A DNA stretch of 64,000 nt from NCBI RefSeq assembly GCF_000374085.1, contig NZ_KB893433.1, positions 33,462 to 97,461 of the forward strand, given 5' to 3'. The position numbers were made by a program, and so were the translations under genes. Shown one piece after another: positions 26,305-35,340 of this stretch. Within the stretch, counting starts at the first letter, position 1. Every line of letters starts with the position of its first letter. The stretch is from Spirosoma spitsbergense DSM 19989. Its GTDB lineage: Bacteria > Bacteroidota > Bacteroidia > Cytophagales > Spirosomataceae. The notes beneath the pieces are model-generated. The model did no database searches and was not told the origin of the DNA. It was given only the letters and a program-made list of their open reading frames with translations.

Positions 26305-27456
26305 CTAACCGAATAATTTACGGCGCATCACATCAAAAAATGCGACAATAAATGGCCATTTGGGCATGGTGGCAAACAGCCGAAGTTCTTCAACAAAACG
26401 CGTGTCTTCGTCTAAAAAGGTAAAAACACGACCTGGATTTCTCGTGTACACTCGGGTAAAAATATCATCGGCAGGGTGACGATGTTTCTCCAGTACATTC
26501 AGAAAAATACTATCATACAGCAAAAAACGGCGTTTGAACCAGGGCACGGACCGATGCGGTTTACCAGTAGCCGCCAGGTTCTGTACAATACGCTGCAAAT
26601 ACCGTTGGGTACGCTGAAACGTGTACCCCGAAGAAGGCTTGGTAAAGCCGCCCGATGTGCCAATGCGAACGATATGCCTGGAGGGGTTCTCCCGCGTCGG
26701 CTCATCCGACATCGGGATAATTCCATACTCGGTATCATAAATACGATACGTACCCACATCCAGAAACCGGTCGATATACTGGCGCAATTCGGTTTCGTAT
26801 TCGGCATCGGTCAGGAGTTTGTCGTTAAAGAGCGTAAACTCAACTAAAGCCGTTTTTTCGTCGAAAGGCAGCACATACAGAAAACGGCAATCGCCGTGTT
26901 GCTCAATCCGAAAGTCCATGATTTCGGGTTGAGCCGGGTTGAAACAAGGTTTTTCTGTGGTAATAAACCAGCCTTTAAAATGTTGCAGCAGATTATGATT
27001 TTCGGGCTTGTTCAGTTGTAGCGGAAATGTACTATCAAACACGTAATCGGCAATATATGGCTCATTCTCAGCAATCACAAAAGCACCCTGTGGCGTGTCT
27101 TTAATCCGTTCGATGGTAGCTTGTTTTTGCTCGATATTCGGATATTTGGCCAGTTCTGCTTTCACAAAGTCGTAGAAGTCGATACCACGCAGCATTTTGT
27201 ACTGATATGATCCCATACCCAGTTGACCGGCATAGGTAGTGCCATGAAAGCTAACATCGTTCCAGGTTTTATACAGAATGGCCTCAAAAGGACTGGGTTT
27301 TCGCTCCCAAAAACACCAGGTCCGGTCATTACGGTCCTTTGGCTCCCGGTCTAGAATAAGAATACTACGGTCACGCAACGATGACTGACTTACGTAATAA
27401 GCCAGACTTAAGCCTGCCATGCCCCCGCCGGCAATGATGAAGTCGTATTTTTTCAT
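26305..27456 (-). CDS. crtY: Lycopene beta-cyclase, CrtY type
   Basis: Cyclises lycopene towards beta-carotene in the membrane. A 383-residue flavoprotein starting with YDFIIAGGGMAGLSLAYYV, then DRTWCFWE, LPFDEKTALVEFT and HIVRIGTSGGFTKPSSGYTFQ, all typical of the CrtY branch. No other crt gene is nearby, so the carotenoid pathway is split in this genome. It lies downstream of lipA, from which it is separated by a hairpin terminator. Confidence 0.93.
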   Translation of the reverse strand: MKKYDFIIAGGGMAGLSLAYYVSQSSLRDRSILILDREPKDRNDRTWCFWERKPSPFEAILYKTWNDVSFHGTTYAGQLGMGSYQYKMLRGIDFYDFVKAELAKYPNIEQKQATIERIKDTPQGAFVIAENEPYIADYVFDSTFPLQLNKPENHNLLQHFKGWFITTEKPCFNPAQPEIMDFRIEQHGDCRFLYVLPFDEKTALVEFTLFNDKLLTDAEYETELRQYIDRFLDVGTYRIYDTEYGIIPMSDEPTRENPSRHIVRIGTSGGFTKPSSGYTFQRTQRYLQRIVQNLAATGKPHRSVPWFKRRFLLYDSIFLNVLEKHRHPADDIFTRVYTRNPGRVFTFLDEDTRFVEELRLFATMPKWPFIVAFFDVMRRKLFG

Positions 27457-27469
27457 GCAGTAAAGAAAA

Positions 27470-27492
27470 AGTCCGGACTCCCGGTCCGGACT
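27470..27492 (-). terminator. Terminator after lipA
   Basis: AGTCCGGA (27470-27477) pairs with TCCGGACT (27485-27492). On the minus strand the stem is followed by a T-rich tract, a standard intrinsic terminator. Beside it, at 27498-27523, the 13-bp unit CTTTAAATAACAG occurs twice in tandem. Confidence 0.7.
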
Positions 27493-27559
27493 CGCTTCTT
27501 TAAATAACAGCTTTAAATAACAGAAATGTTTATTTGTTTTTAAGTGTCTGTAACGAGTG

Positions 27560-28498
27560 TCATACGTTCACGTGCTTCTCGGCGTGGTAGCTCGACCTGA
27601 CCAGGGGTCCTGATTCCACGTACTTTAACCCGCGCTTCAGACCTTCTTCTTTATACGTAGCAAATGTTTCGGGGTGAATCCATTCGATGACTTCGTGGTG
27701 CATCTTGGTCGGTTGCAGGTACTGACCCAGGGTAAGAATATCGAGTCCGTTACTGACCAAATCGTCCATCGCCTTAAACACTTCCTCCGGCGTTTCGCCC
27801 AGACCAAGCATGATCCCCGATTTTGTTCGTTGACCGTAAGCCTTAGTTCGGCGAATCTGCTCCAGGCTCCGTTCGTAGCGGGCTTGTGGGCGTACACGAC
27901 GATACAGCCGCTCTACAGTCTCCATATTGTGCGAAACAACCTCCTGCCCAGCCGAAATCATTCGTTCGAGGGCTTCCCAGTTTCCCTTTGTATCAGGAAT
28001 AAGGGTTTCGATGGTGGTATTGGGCGATGCTTCTTTGATAAGCCGGACGGTTTGGTACCAGATTTCGGCTCCCCGGTCTTTTAGTTCATCCCGGTTCACA
28101 GAGGTAATAACCGCGTGTTTAACCTTCATCAGGACAATGGCTTCAGCCACGCGACGGGGCTCGTCGGTATCATATTCGTTTGGCCGACCGGTGGCCACCG
28201 CACAGAACGTGCAGCTACGGGTACAAACATTGCCCAGAATCATGAATGTAGCGGTACCAGCGCCCCAGCATTCGCCCATATTTGGGCAGTTACCGCTCTC
28301 GCAAATTGTATGTAACTTGTGCTCATCAACCAATTTGCGGACTTTGGCGTATTCTGGTCCAATGGGCAATTTCACACGTAACCAGTCAGGACGTTTTCTT
28401 CGTACAGGACCCGCATCGATGGAGGTGCCGCTTTCCGAGGTGCGGCTATCCGACTGGCTCATTTGTCCCTGAGAGGGTATTATGGGTAATTCAATCAT
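27560..28498 (-). CDS. lipA: Lipoyl synthase
   Basis: Radical-SAM enzyme that inserts the two sulfurs of lipoate into octanoyl-carrier proteins. Of 312 residues, the auxiliary cluster cysteines are Cys66, Cys71 and Cys77 ([12 protein letters not shown]), and the radical-SAM cluster cysteines are Cys92, Cys96 and Cys99 (CTRSCTFC). The C-terminal RSSYHAEKH matches the RSSY substrate motif. The first 30 residues are a variable tail. It is full length. Confidence 0.96.
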   Translation of the reverse strand: MIELPIIPSQGQMSQSDSRTSESGTSIDAGPVRRKRPDWLRVKLPIGPEYAKVRKLVDEHKLHTICESGNCPNMGECWGAGTATFMILGNVCTRSCTFCAVATGRPNEYDTDEPRRVAEAIVLMKVKHAVITSVNRDELKDRGAEIWYQTVRLIKEASPNTTIETLIPDTKGNWEALERMISAGQEVVSHNMETVERLYRRVRPQARYERSLEQIRRTKAYGQRTKSGIMLGLGETPEEVFKAMDDLVSNGLDILTLGQYLQPTKMHHEVIEWIHPETFATYKEEGLKRGLKYVESGPLVRSSYHAEKHVNV

Positions 28499-28569
28499 AG
28501 CTCCTCAATCCTTTTCAGCAAAATTCGTTTTTCGCCCGTAAAGTTCAGGAAACGGTCAAAGAGTTAGCC

Positions 28570-28618
28570 AGTCAATGAGTTGGTCAGACAACCAGTTGGG
28601 CTAAAACTTACGTCAGCT
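28570..28618. repeat. 49-bp dispersed repeat, copy 1
   Basis: Aligns without gaps to 29541-29589 at about 80% identity (ten mismatches in 49). It lies in the space between lipA and the outer-membrane-type gene and can fold with adjacent sequence (up to about 28640) into an imperfect hairpin. Confidence 0.6.
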
Positions 28619-28644
28619 ATCAGCCAACTAACTGGCTGACTGTT

Positions 28645-29430
28645 TTATTTTTTGCTTCCGAAAAATAAGGTGATGTAAGCGGAGGTGAAGAAACTTCGGT
28701 TTCCGTCTGAACGGTTACCATTGGGGCTGTTATTGGGAATAATAACAATTTTATTCGGAAATGCTTCGGCCAGAAACCCCACTTCTACCCCAGTCGTGTT
28801 GGCTCTGAAAGCACTGAGTTCAAAACTTAATGCCGCTTTTACGTTTAACCCAACGGTTAGTTTGGACTCACCCAAGCCCTGGAAGAACCCACCCGCCCCG
28901 GTAATTACCTCGCCTGTGGGAGTAGTAGACCCATTCAACTGTGAAACTGGCACATTCCGGGATGTATTACCAGAGGTTACTTCTACATAGTAGGGCTTAA
29001 TGATACCCAGCGAAGGCCCGGCAGCCAAAATTCCACTAACGGCAATACCTTCATCACTATTACGCTGGAATAACCGTACCTCCCGACCGTATTGCGGGCG
29101 GAGGACAAACAAATAATTTTCCTTGCCGTCAATGTAGCGTGACCCGATATTATTCAGGGATGATTGAATTTCTTTGGGGTGCTTTACATTCACCAGTTCA
29201 ACGCTGAGGTAACTATACTGAGGCATTCCCAAAAGCGTACCCGGTAGCAGTTTAGCTTTTCGAAAAGAAAAGCCGCCAACAATACCCGAATTCGTATTCG
29301 TAAGCAGGCCGAATGTGGTCACCGTTGGGTAGTTATCATCCTCGACATCATTGTTTTGTGCATTGGAAATTTGCCCTGACAATAACAGGTAACCAATCGT
29401 AAATCCAAGTAATCTGTATAGTGTTCGCAT
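28645..29430 (-). CDS. Probable outer-membrane beta-barrel protein, unknown function
   Basis: A 261-residue protein with a signal peptide ending near ISNAQ. The mature part is beta-rich with alternating hydrophobic residues and ends in a terminal strand (SAYITLFFGSKK), as in small outer-membrane barrels of Bacteroidota. I do not recognise a named family. The gene is flanked by two copies of a 49-bp repeat in the same orientation. Confidence 0.7.
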   Translation of the reverse strand: MRTLYRLLGFTIGYLLLSGQISNAQNNDVEDDNYPTVTTFGLLTNTNSGIVGGFSFRKAKLLPGTLLGMPQYSYLSVELVNVKHPKEIQSSLNNIGSRYIDGKENYLFVLRPQYGREVRLFQRNSDEGIAVSGILAAGPSLGIIKPYYVEVTSGNTSRNVPVSQLNGSTTPTGEVITGAGGFFQGLGESKLTVGLNVKAALSFELSAFRANTTGVEVGFLAEAFPNKIVIIPNNSPNGNRSDGNRSFFTSAYITLFFGSKK

Positions 29431-29540
29431 TGCCGTAAAATCCTGAATTAAAGCTACTCAATTTTACTATTATTCACAAAATCCACTCTCACAATTAGTG
29501 TAACTACTCCATTATTCATATGTTTGAACCCAATTAATCA

Positions 29541-29589
29541 AGTCAGTCAGTTGGCCAGATAAGCAGTTAGCCTAACACCTGCGTCAGCT
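29541..29589. repeat. 49-bp dispersed repeat, copy 2
   Basis: The second copy of the repeat at 28570-28618, in the space between the outer-membrane-type gene and osmC. It contains hairpin arms GTCAGTTGGCCAG and CTGGCAACTGAC and ends 26 nt before the osmC ATG. Confidence 0.6.
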
Positions 29590-29615
29590 GGCAACTGACC
29601 AACTCACTTTGTTCT

Positions 29616-30059
29616 ATGGCAACGATTCACATCGATTACCTGGGTGGGCTGCGTACCGATTGTGTACACCTACAATCCGGCACCCATATAAACACGGATG
29701 CCCCGACAGATAATCAGGGCTTAGGCGAAGCCTTTTCGCCTACTGATCTGGTAGCCAATGCGCTTGGTACCTGCATCATAACAACCATGGCTATTTTTGC
29801 CCGGCGGGAAAACATCGATTTGAACGGTAGCCAGTTGGACGTAACGAAAGTAATGACCAGTCAGCCACCCCGACGCATTGCCCGTATTGACATAGACCTG
29901 GTTCTACGTGCCAGTCACAGTGGTACACCTTTTATTCCTGAACAAGCTACCCGAACCCGGCTGGAAACGATTGCTCACACCTGCCCTGTTGCCATTAGTC
30001 TCCACCCCGATATCGAGCAGAAAGTGAGTCTTCGCTGGGAAGAAGATGTAATAGCCTGA
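29616..30059 (+). CDS. OsmC family peroxiredoxin-like protein
   Basis: A 147-residue protein of the OsmC/Ohr fold that reduces organic hydroperoxides. The two conserved cysteines are Cys53 (ANALGTCIITT) and Cys123 (AHTCPVA), spaced as in OsmC proteins. The GLGEAFSPTDLVANALG core is intact. The thiol partner is not in the window. Confidence 0.9.
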   Translation: MATIHIDYLGGLRTDCVHLQSGTHINTDAPTDNQGLGEAFSPTDLVANALGTCIITTMAIFARRENIDLNGSQLDVTKVMTSQPPRRIARIDIDLVLRASHSGTPFIPEQATRTRLETIAHTCPVAISLHPDIEQKVSLRWEEDVIA

Positions 30060-30087
30060 CTACTCTCTTTACCAAAATAGCAGCGCA

Positions 30088-30888
30088 TCAGGGAGTAGCG
30101 GCCAACTTCTTTTTTCGTTTTTGATGCCATTGCTTAACATCTGCCACCAGGTTTTCGAGGAAAAAGGATGGTCCAACCGATATATATAAGCCTGTGTAGT
30201 TAATCTGACTATCGGGAATATCCTTTTTAAGAATAAACCGATAGCCTGTCAGCACATTTACGCCAAACCAGTGTATTGGTCGAAACCAGCGAATGGGTGG
30301 AAACTGATAACTGGCGGAGAGCCCTATCCCCAATGGAAGAAATATTCCTCGTGCCACTTCGTACTTGTTGGCCTGGTCATCACTGCGTTCGTAGCGCGAA
30401 TGGCCATAGCCAAACTCAATTGGCATACTTATTTCGAAGGCATTCCGGCGCAACAGGTAGCGTTCATAGTAAACCGTAGCAATGCGTAGATGGCGCGTAA
30501 CTGATTCTGATGTGCCCGGTAGTAGACCTGGTATATCGAGACGCTGGTTAACAAAATAAAACCCTGCGCCCGCTTTAAAACTGGACACCCGACCACTTCC
30601 GAGCGCCGGGCGTTTACGCTGGGCGGGAAACAGAAAACCAGCGCGCAAACCATAAACACTCACGGGAACCCGTCGATTATCTTCAGTACGGGTATCATTA
30701 AAGAAGAAAAACCGCTGGTCTGTCGAAGCCGAAAACGTTAGTGAATTGGGGTTACTACTGTGGGTGGTTTCGACCGTCGGAGCAGTAGGTGTTTCAACAT
30801 CCATGGCAGACTGAGCAGAAGCACATGTACTAAAACTCAGATAAAGACAACTCATACAGAGTCCGCCTAAAATCCACTTGAATTGCAT
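30088..30888 (-). CDS. Probable outer-membrane protein, unknown function
   Basis: A 266-residue protein with a signal peptide ending near CASAQ. The mature sequence alternates hydrophobic and polar residues in short strands (VYGLRAGFLFP, KAGAGFYFVNQ, YISVGPSFFLE), and a basic KQWHQKRKKKLA tail follows. It looks like a beta-barrel of the PorT/OmpA-like size class, but no family could be named. It converges with osmC and does not share an operon with it. Confidence 0.7.
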   Translation of the reverse strand: MQFKWILGGLCMSCLYLSFSTCASAQSAMDVETPTAPTVETTHSSNPNSLTFSASTDQRFFFFNDTRTEDNRRVPVSVYGLRAGFLFPAQRKRPALGSGRVSSFKAGAGFYFVNQRLDIPGLLPGTSESVTRHLRIATVYYERYLLRRNAFEISMPIEFGYGHSRYERSDDQANKYEVARGIFLPLGIGLSASYQFPPIRWFRPIHWFGVNVLTGYRFILKKDIPDSQINYTGLYISVGPSFFLENLVADVKQWHQKRKKKLAATP

Positions 30889-31128
30889 GAGTTGGCTATC
30901 ATTTATACTCCTATTAACAATGGATGGGCTAAATGGTTGGACAGGGCCACTTCATGGCCGGTTACTTACTACCAAACGTCCATCCGCATCCAGTTCTTCA
31001 TATAGAAAGGCTACCTTAGATAAATGCAATCTTTAAGCGTAGTATTGTGCACCTTACAACCCACCAACTAATTTCCAGCAGGTGTTCACTTGCCTACTTT
31101 ACACAATTAATTCTTGTAGTTTTCCTAT
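30889..31128. other. Start of a 485-bp intergenic stretch
   Basis: Holds the presumed promoter of the outer-membrane protein gene on its left. The stretch continues to 31373, the start of the FecR gene, and its right part carries the palindrome at 31129-31144. No small gene or RNA was recognised. Confidence 0.35.
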
Positions 31129-31144
31129 CCGGTAACGTTACCGG
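31129..31144. promoter_or_regulatory. Perfect 16-bp palindrome, LacI-type operator candidate
   Basis: CCGGTAACGTTACCGG is a perfect palindrome with the central CG and the GTAACGTTAC core common to LacI-family operators. It lies 230 nt before the FecR-SusC-SusD run. No LacI gene is in the window, so the regulator would act from elsewhere. Confidence 0.55.
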
Positions 31145-31373
31145 GAACGCTTGCATGAAAAAAACCAGATAAAATATTGGTTATATCTAATTTTATGCTC
31201 AACATTATAATTGAATTTCGATAGAATCCAGTAACATGGCCAAAGAATATATCAAAGAATTATCCATAATTAAACGCTTCTCACCAACGGTAGTTCTCGA
31301 GGAAGGATAAACTTTATAGTGAGTAGAAACCCTTAGAATAGTGGCTTTAGTCGGCACGAACTAGTCATACACC

Positions 31374-32162
31374 GTGTCAAATAAGCCATACTCTGCCTAT
31401 AGCGTTGAGGAGCTTGCCCTCGATGACCTTTTTGTTCGTTGGGTACAATATCCCGACGACGACGAGGTGGAGGCTTATTGGCAAAATTGGTTAGACCAAA
31501 ACCCAGAATGTGTTGAAACGGCTGAAACGGCTCGCAGGTTGATTAATGAAGGGGGCCGACCTATATCACTAGCCTTATCGACAGATGAAGCTTCGTCACT
31601 TTGGGGCCGAATTCGGGAATCGTTACAAACGCTGGAAGATTTACGCCCTTTACAAGCCGATGTAAGAGCGGTTATTGGATGGTGGTATTTTATCCGGACG
31701 GTAGCGGCTTTACTGGGAGTAATACTATTGGTTGGCTGGGCACTCTGGATGCAGTACGGTCCTGATCAAAACGTCTGGACGATTAGTACACCGGCCAATC
31801 AAACAAGAGAAATCCGGTTGCCAGACAATTCACTCATGACCCTGCATCCGAATAGTACGGTTCGGTACGCACGCCGATGGGCCGATGAAACACCCAGGGC
31901 CGTATGGCTAAAAGGAGAAGCTGATTTTTCGATTACACACCGAAATGATACCTCTTCCTCCCGATTATTTCGGGTTCATCTGCCCGATTTTACCATAGAA
32001 GCTGTAGGAACGGCCTTTCGGGTGCGGCAGAATCCAACGGGCACACGGGTGGCACTGGCTTCCGGACAATTGAATTTACTATTTAAGCAACAGAAACCTA
32101 TTCAACTTAAACCTGGCGATTCGATTGAAGTAGCCAGTGGTTTAGCTAAATATTTACCTTAA
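31374..32162 (+). CDS. FecR-type anti-sigma factor, short form
   Basis: An inner-membrane regulator that senses a SusC/TonB signal and controls an ECF sigma factor. The GTG start follows an in-frame stop at 31362. Its 262 residues have a cytoplasmic N-terminal part, one membrane helix (about residues 106-128) and a FecR domain (RLPDNSLMTLHPNSTVRY to GTAFRVRQNPTGTRVALASGQL). It ends right after the FecR domain, without the C-terminal domain (DUF4974) of typical Bacteroidota FecR proteins. No sigma factor gene precedes it; an unrelated gene on the other strand lies upstream. SusC follows after 25 bp. Confidence 0.88.
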   Translation: MSNKPYSAYSVEELALDDLFVRWVQYPDDDEVEAYWQNWLDQNPECVETAETARRLINEGGRPISLALSTDEASSLWGRIRESLQTLEDLRPLQADVRAVIGWWYFIRTVAALLGVILLVGWALWMQYGPDQNVWTISTPANQTREIRLPDNSLMTLHPNSTVRYARRWADETPRAVWLKGEADFSITHRNDTSSSRLFRVHLPDFTIEAVGTAFRVRQNPTGTRVALASGQLNLLFKQQKPIQLKPGDSIEVASGLAKYLP

Positions 32163-32187
32163 CAATTAATTCTTACTTATACCTACA

Positions 32188-35100
32188 ATGCAAACAACAA
32201 TTACTCATTTTTCACGGCGGTCGTGGCTCCCAATGCTTGGTCTGACAGCGCTCACGCTAGTCGGTCAGCCAGCATTCAGCGCGCCACCTACTGGCCGACC
32301 AATGACTGAAAACCCGAATCAGGAGCGCTCCGTAACGGGTAAAGTCCTGTCAGCCGATGACAACACGCCCTTACCGGGTGTGAACGTAGCCGTTAAAGGT
32401 ACCACGCGGGGTACTACTACCGATGCCAATGGCGATTACACTATTAGTGTCCCTAACGGACAGGCAGTTCTGGTATTTTCATCGGTAGGATCTATAACCC
32501 AGGAAATTACGGTAGGTAACAAGTCTACTGTCAACGTCAAAGTTGAAACCGACACCCGCGCGCTGAACGAAGTCGTGGTAGTGGGCTATGGTACGCAGAA
32601 GAAAAGCCAGTTGACGGGTGCCATTTCGTCCATAACGCCCAAACAGATTACCGAACAGCCCATTACGAACGTTGGCCAGGCAATGCAGGGCCGGGTAGCG
32701 GGGGTGGACGTGGCGCAGTCAGGCAGTAAGCCCGGTTCGGTGCCAACCATCCGCATCCGGGGTCGCCGGTCGTTCAACGCGGGTAATGACCCACTGTATG
32801 TAGTAGACGGTATTCCACTGGCAGGTGGCTACGAGGACGTTAACCCGAACGACGTTGGCTCAATGGAGGTATTGAAAGATGCAACAGCCACCGCTATTTA
32901 CGGCGCACGGGGTGCCAACGGGGTTATTCTGATTACCACCAAACGCGGGAATGCGAATGGCAAAACGACAATTAGCTACGATGCCTACGCCGGGTTTACC
33001 AATGCCTTAGATAAGGTCCACCTATTCAATGGCACCGAGTTTGCCGAATATGTCCGGGAAGCCTACCGGGCTGTTGGCAAATACAACGATACCAATGGCA
33101 ATCCGGTACCCACTGGTGTAGCCGACACCTATGCCGATTCGAAAGTCGCCGTTTTAGGTGGTGACCCAAACGTGGCTGCTGGCATTGCGGCCGGACGAAA
33201 CAGCGACTATCAGTCGCTAATACTCAAGCAGGGTTTCCAGACTAACCATTCGCTTGGTATTCAGGGCGGCACCGATAAAACGCAGTTCTATCTATCGGCG
33301 GGCTTTTTTCAGGATAAAGGTATCCAGCCCACACAGGATTTCACTCGGTATACACTACGCGCCAACGTCGACCATCAGCTTAACAAGTTCATCAAGGTTG
33401 GGCTTTCAGCCTACATGATGTACAGTGTGCGTAATGGTAACAGCCTGAATCCGTATCAGTTGACACTTCAGCAAAACCCGCTCGGCAGGCCCTACGACGA
33501 TAACGGCAACCTGATTTTTTCACCAACCAATGACGCACTGCTGACCAATCCACTCGCCGAAATCGTGCCGGGGGCGCAAATTGATGAACAAAAACACTAC
33601 CGCATTTTTAACAGCATCTACGCACAGGTAAAAATAATGGACGGCCTGAATTACCGGGTCAATTTCGGTCCTGATTTCACCATCGACCGGTCGGGGCGTT
33701 TTGTTGGTTCACAAACCAATTCCCGCAAAGGGGGCGATCCGCAGGCATCCGTCAGCAACGGATTTAACTTCAACTACACACTGGAAAACGTCCTGACGTA
33801 CGACAAAACGTTTGGCGATCACACCATCGGTATTACGGCACTGCAATCCATTCAGCGCAATAATTTCGACGGTAGTGGTATCAATGTGCAGGGCGTTCCG
33901 GCTGAGACACAACAGTTTCAGAATGTAGGAAATGCCAGTCTGGTACTCGGCGTAAACAGCGGGCTGGTGCAGTGGACCATTAACTCGTTCATGGGACGGG
34001 TCAACTACGGCTACAAAGACAAGTATTTAGTGACAGCTACCCTGCGTCGGGACGGCTCAAGCCGGTTTGGTGAAAATACCAAATACGGTAACTTCCCCGG
34101 CCTTGCAGTTGCCTGGAACATTGCCAACGAAAACTTCATGAAAAGCATTAGCTGGGTCGACCTGCTGAAAATCCGGGCCAGCCGGGGGTCGGTAGGTAAC
34201 CAGGCGGTATCTCCCTATCAGACGCAGGGTCTGCTTGGCCGCACGGTCTATGCTTTTGGCACTACGCCCGCCTATGGCTACCGGCCTGCAACCATTGGTA
34301 ACCCGGATTTGCGCTGGGAAACCTCAACTACTACTAACGTCGGTATTGACTTTAGTCTGTGGCGTGGTCGACTGACGGGGGCCGTTGAACTGTATCAGAC
34401 CAAAACCACCGACCTGCTGCTGTCTGACCTGCTACCCACCTCGACCGGTTTCAATGACGTAACCCGCAACATTGGTCAAACCCAGAATCAGGGTCTTGAG
34501 GTGAGTCTGTCTTCGGTTAACGTCAATACACGGGGCGGCTTTAAATGGTCTACCGATGTGACGTTCACGAAGAACAACGAAAAGATTGTTTCGCTCTTCA
34601 ACGGTCCGATTGATGATGTGGGTAATAAGCGGTTCATTGGCTACCCCCTGACCGAGTTTTACGACTATAAGAAGGCCGGTATCTGGCAAACTAGTGAAGC
34701 CGACGCGGCCAAGTCGTACCAAAGTGTGGTGGGGCAGATTAAAGTTCAGGATACCAATGGTGATGGCAAAATCACGGCCGACGACCGGGTATTCTTAGGT
34801 TCCGACATTCCGACCTGGAGTGGTGGTATTACCAACCGTTTCAGCTACAAAGGCTTCGACTTATCCGTCTTCGTTTACGCCCGTATTGGTCAGACTATTC
34901 TGAGCGGTTTTCACCGGGATGTTAACCAGTTGGCCGGTCGGTACCAGCAAATCAAGGTGGATTACTGGACACCCAATAACCCAACAAATGAGTTTCCACG
35001 CCCAAACGCCAATCAGGAGTTTCCAGTCTATAACTCAGCCATCGTCTACTTCGATGGTTCGTTCGTAAAAATCCGGAACATCAACTTTGGTTACACCTTC

Positions 35101-35292
35101 CCCGAAGTAATAGCTAACAAACTCCGGCTGCAATCGTTGCGGCTGTTCAGCAGCATTCAGCAGCCATTCATTTTCTCGTCATACCGGTCGAAGTACAACG
35201 GTGTCGATCCTGAAACCGCCAACGGTACGATTGACAACGGCGTTACCCCCGCTACCCGCGTAGTTACCTTCGGTTTAAACGTAAAATTCTAA
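32188..35292 (+). CDS. SusC/RagA family TonB-linked outer-membrane protein
   Basis: TonB-dependent transporter for a glycan or oligosaccharide. The 1034 residues comprise a signal peptide (about 1-31), a CarboxypepD_reg-like domain (VTGKVLSADDNTPLPGVNV), a TonB-box region with NEVVVVGYGTQKKS, a plug domain with YVVDGIPL and DATATAIYGARGANGVILIT, then the large beta-barrel. It ends with a typical C-terminal strand (RVVTFGLNVKF). SusD follows after 48 bp. The ligand cannot be read from the sequence. Confidence 0.95.
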   Translation: MQTTITHFSRRSWLPMLGLTALTLVGQPAFSAPPTGRPMTENPNQERSVTGKVLSADDNTPLPGVNVAVKGTTRGTTTDANGDYTISVPNGQAVLVFSSVGSITQEITVGNKSTVNVKVETDTRALNEVVVVGYGTQKKSQLTGAISSITPKQITEQPITNVGQAMQGRVAGVDVAQSGSKPGSVPTIRIRGRRSFNAGNDPLYVVDGIPLAGGYEDVNPNDVGSMEVLKDATATAIYGARGANGVILITTKRGNANGKTTISYDAYAGFTNALDKVHLFNGTEFAEYVREAYRAVGKYNDTNGNPVPTGVADTYADSKVAVLGGDPNVAAGIAAGRNSDYQSLILKQGFQTNHSLGIQGGTDKTQFYLSAGFFQDKGIQPTQDFTRYTLRANVDHQLNKFIKVGLSAYMMYSVRNGNSLNPYQLTLQQNPLGRPYDDNGNLIFSPTNDALLTNPLAEIVPGAQIDEQKHYRIFNSIYAQVKIMDGLNYRVNFGPDFTIDRSGRFVGSQTNSRKGGDPQASVSNGFNFNYTLENVLTYDKTFGDHTIGITALQSIQRNNFDGSGINVQGVPAETQQFQNVGNASLVLGVNSGLVQWTINSFMGRVNYGYKDKYLVTATLRRDGSSRFGENTKYGNFPGLAVAWNIANENFMKSISWVDLLKIRASRGSVGNQAVSPYQTQGLLGRTVYAFGTTPAYGYRPATIGNPDLRWETSTTTNVGIDFSLWRGRLTGAVELYQTKTTDLLLSDLLPTSTGFNDVTRNIGQTQNQGLEVSLSSVNVNTRGGFKWSTDVTFTKNNEKIVSLFNGPIDDVGNKRFIGYPLTEFYDYKKAGIWQTSEADAAKSYQSVVGQIKVQDTNGDGKITADDRVFLGSDIPTWSGGITNRFSYKGFDLSVFVYARIGQTILSGFHRDVNQLAGRYQQIKVDYWTPNNPTNEFPRPNANQEFPVYNSAIVYFDGSFVKIRNINFGYTFPEVIANKLRLQSLRLFSSIQQPFIFSSYRSKYNGVDPETANGTIDNGVTPATRVVTFGLNVKF

Positions 35293-35340
35293 GCATGGGC
35301 CTTCGCGTCAGTGCTGACAACTTTTTAGATTTCAAAAAAT

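Noticed and set aside
27498..27523. Tandem 13-bp duplication as a regulatory site
   Set aside because: Two copies of CTTTAAATAACAG beside a terminator look like simple slippage; no further evidence of function.
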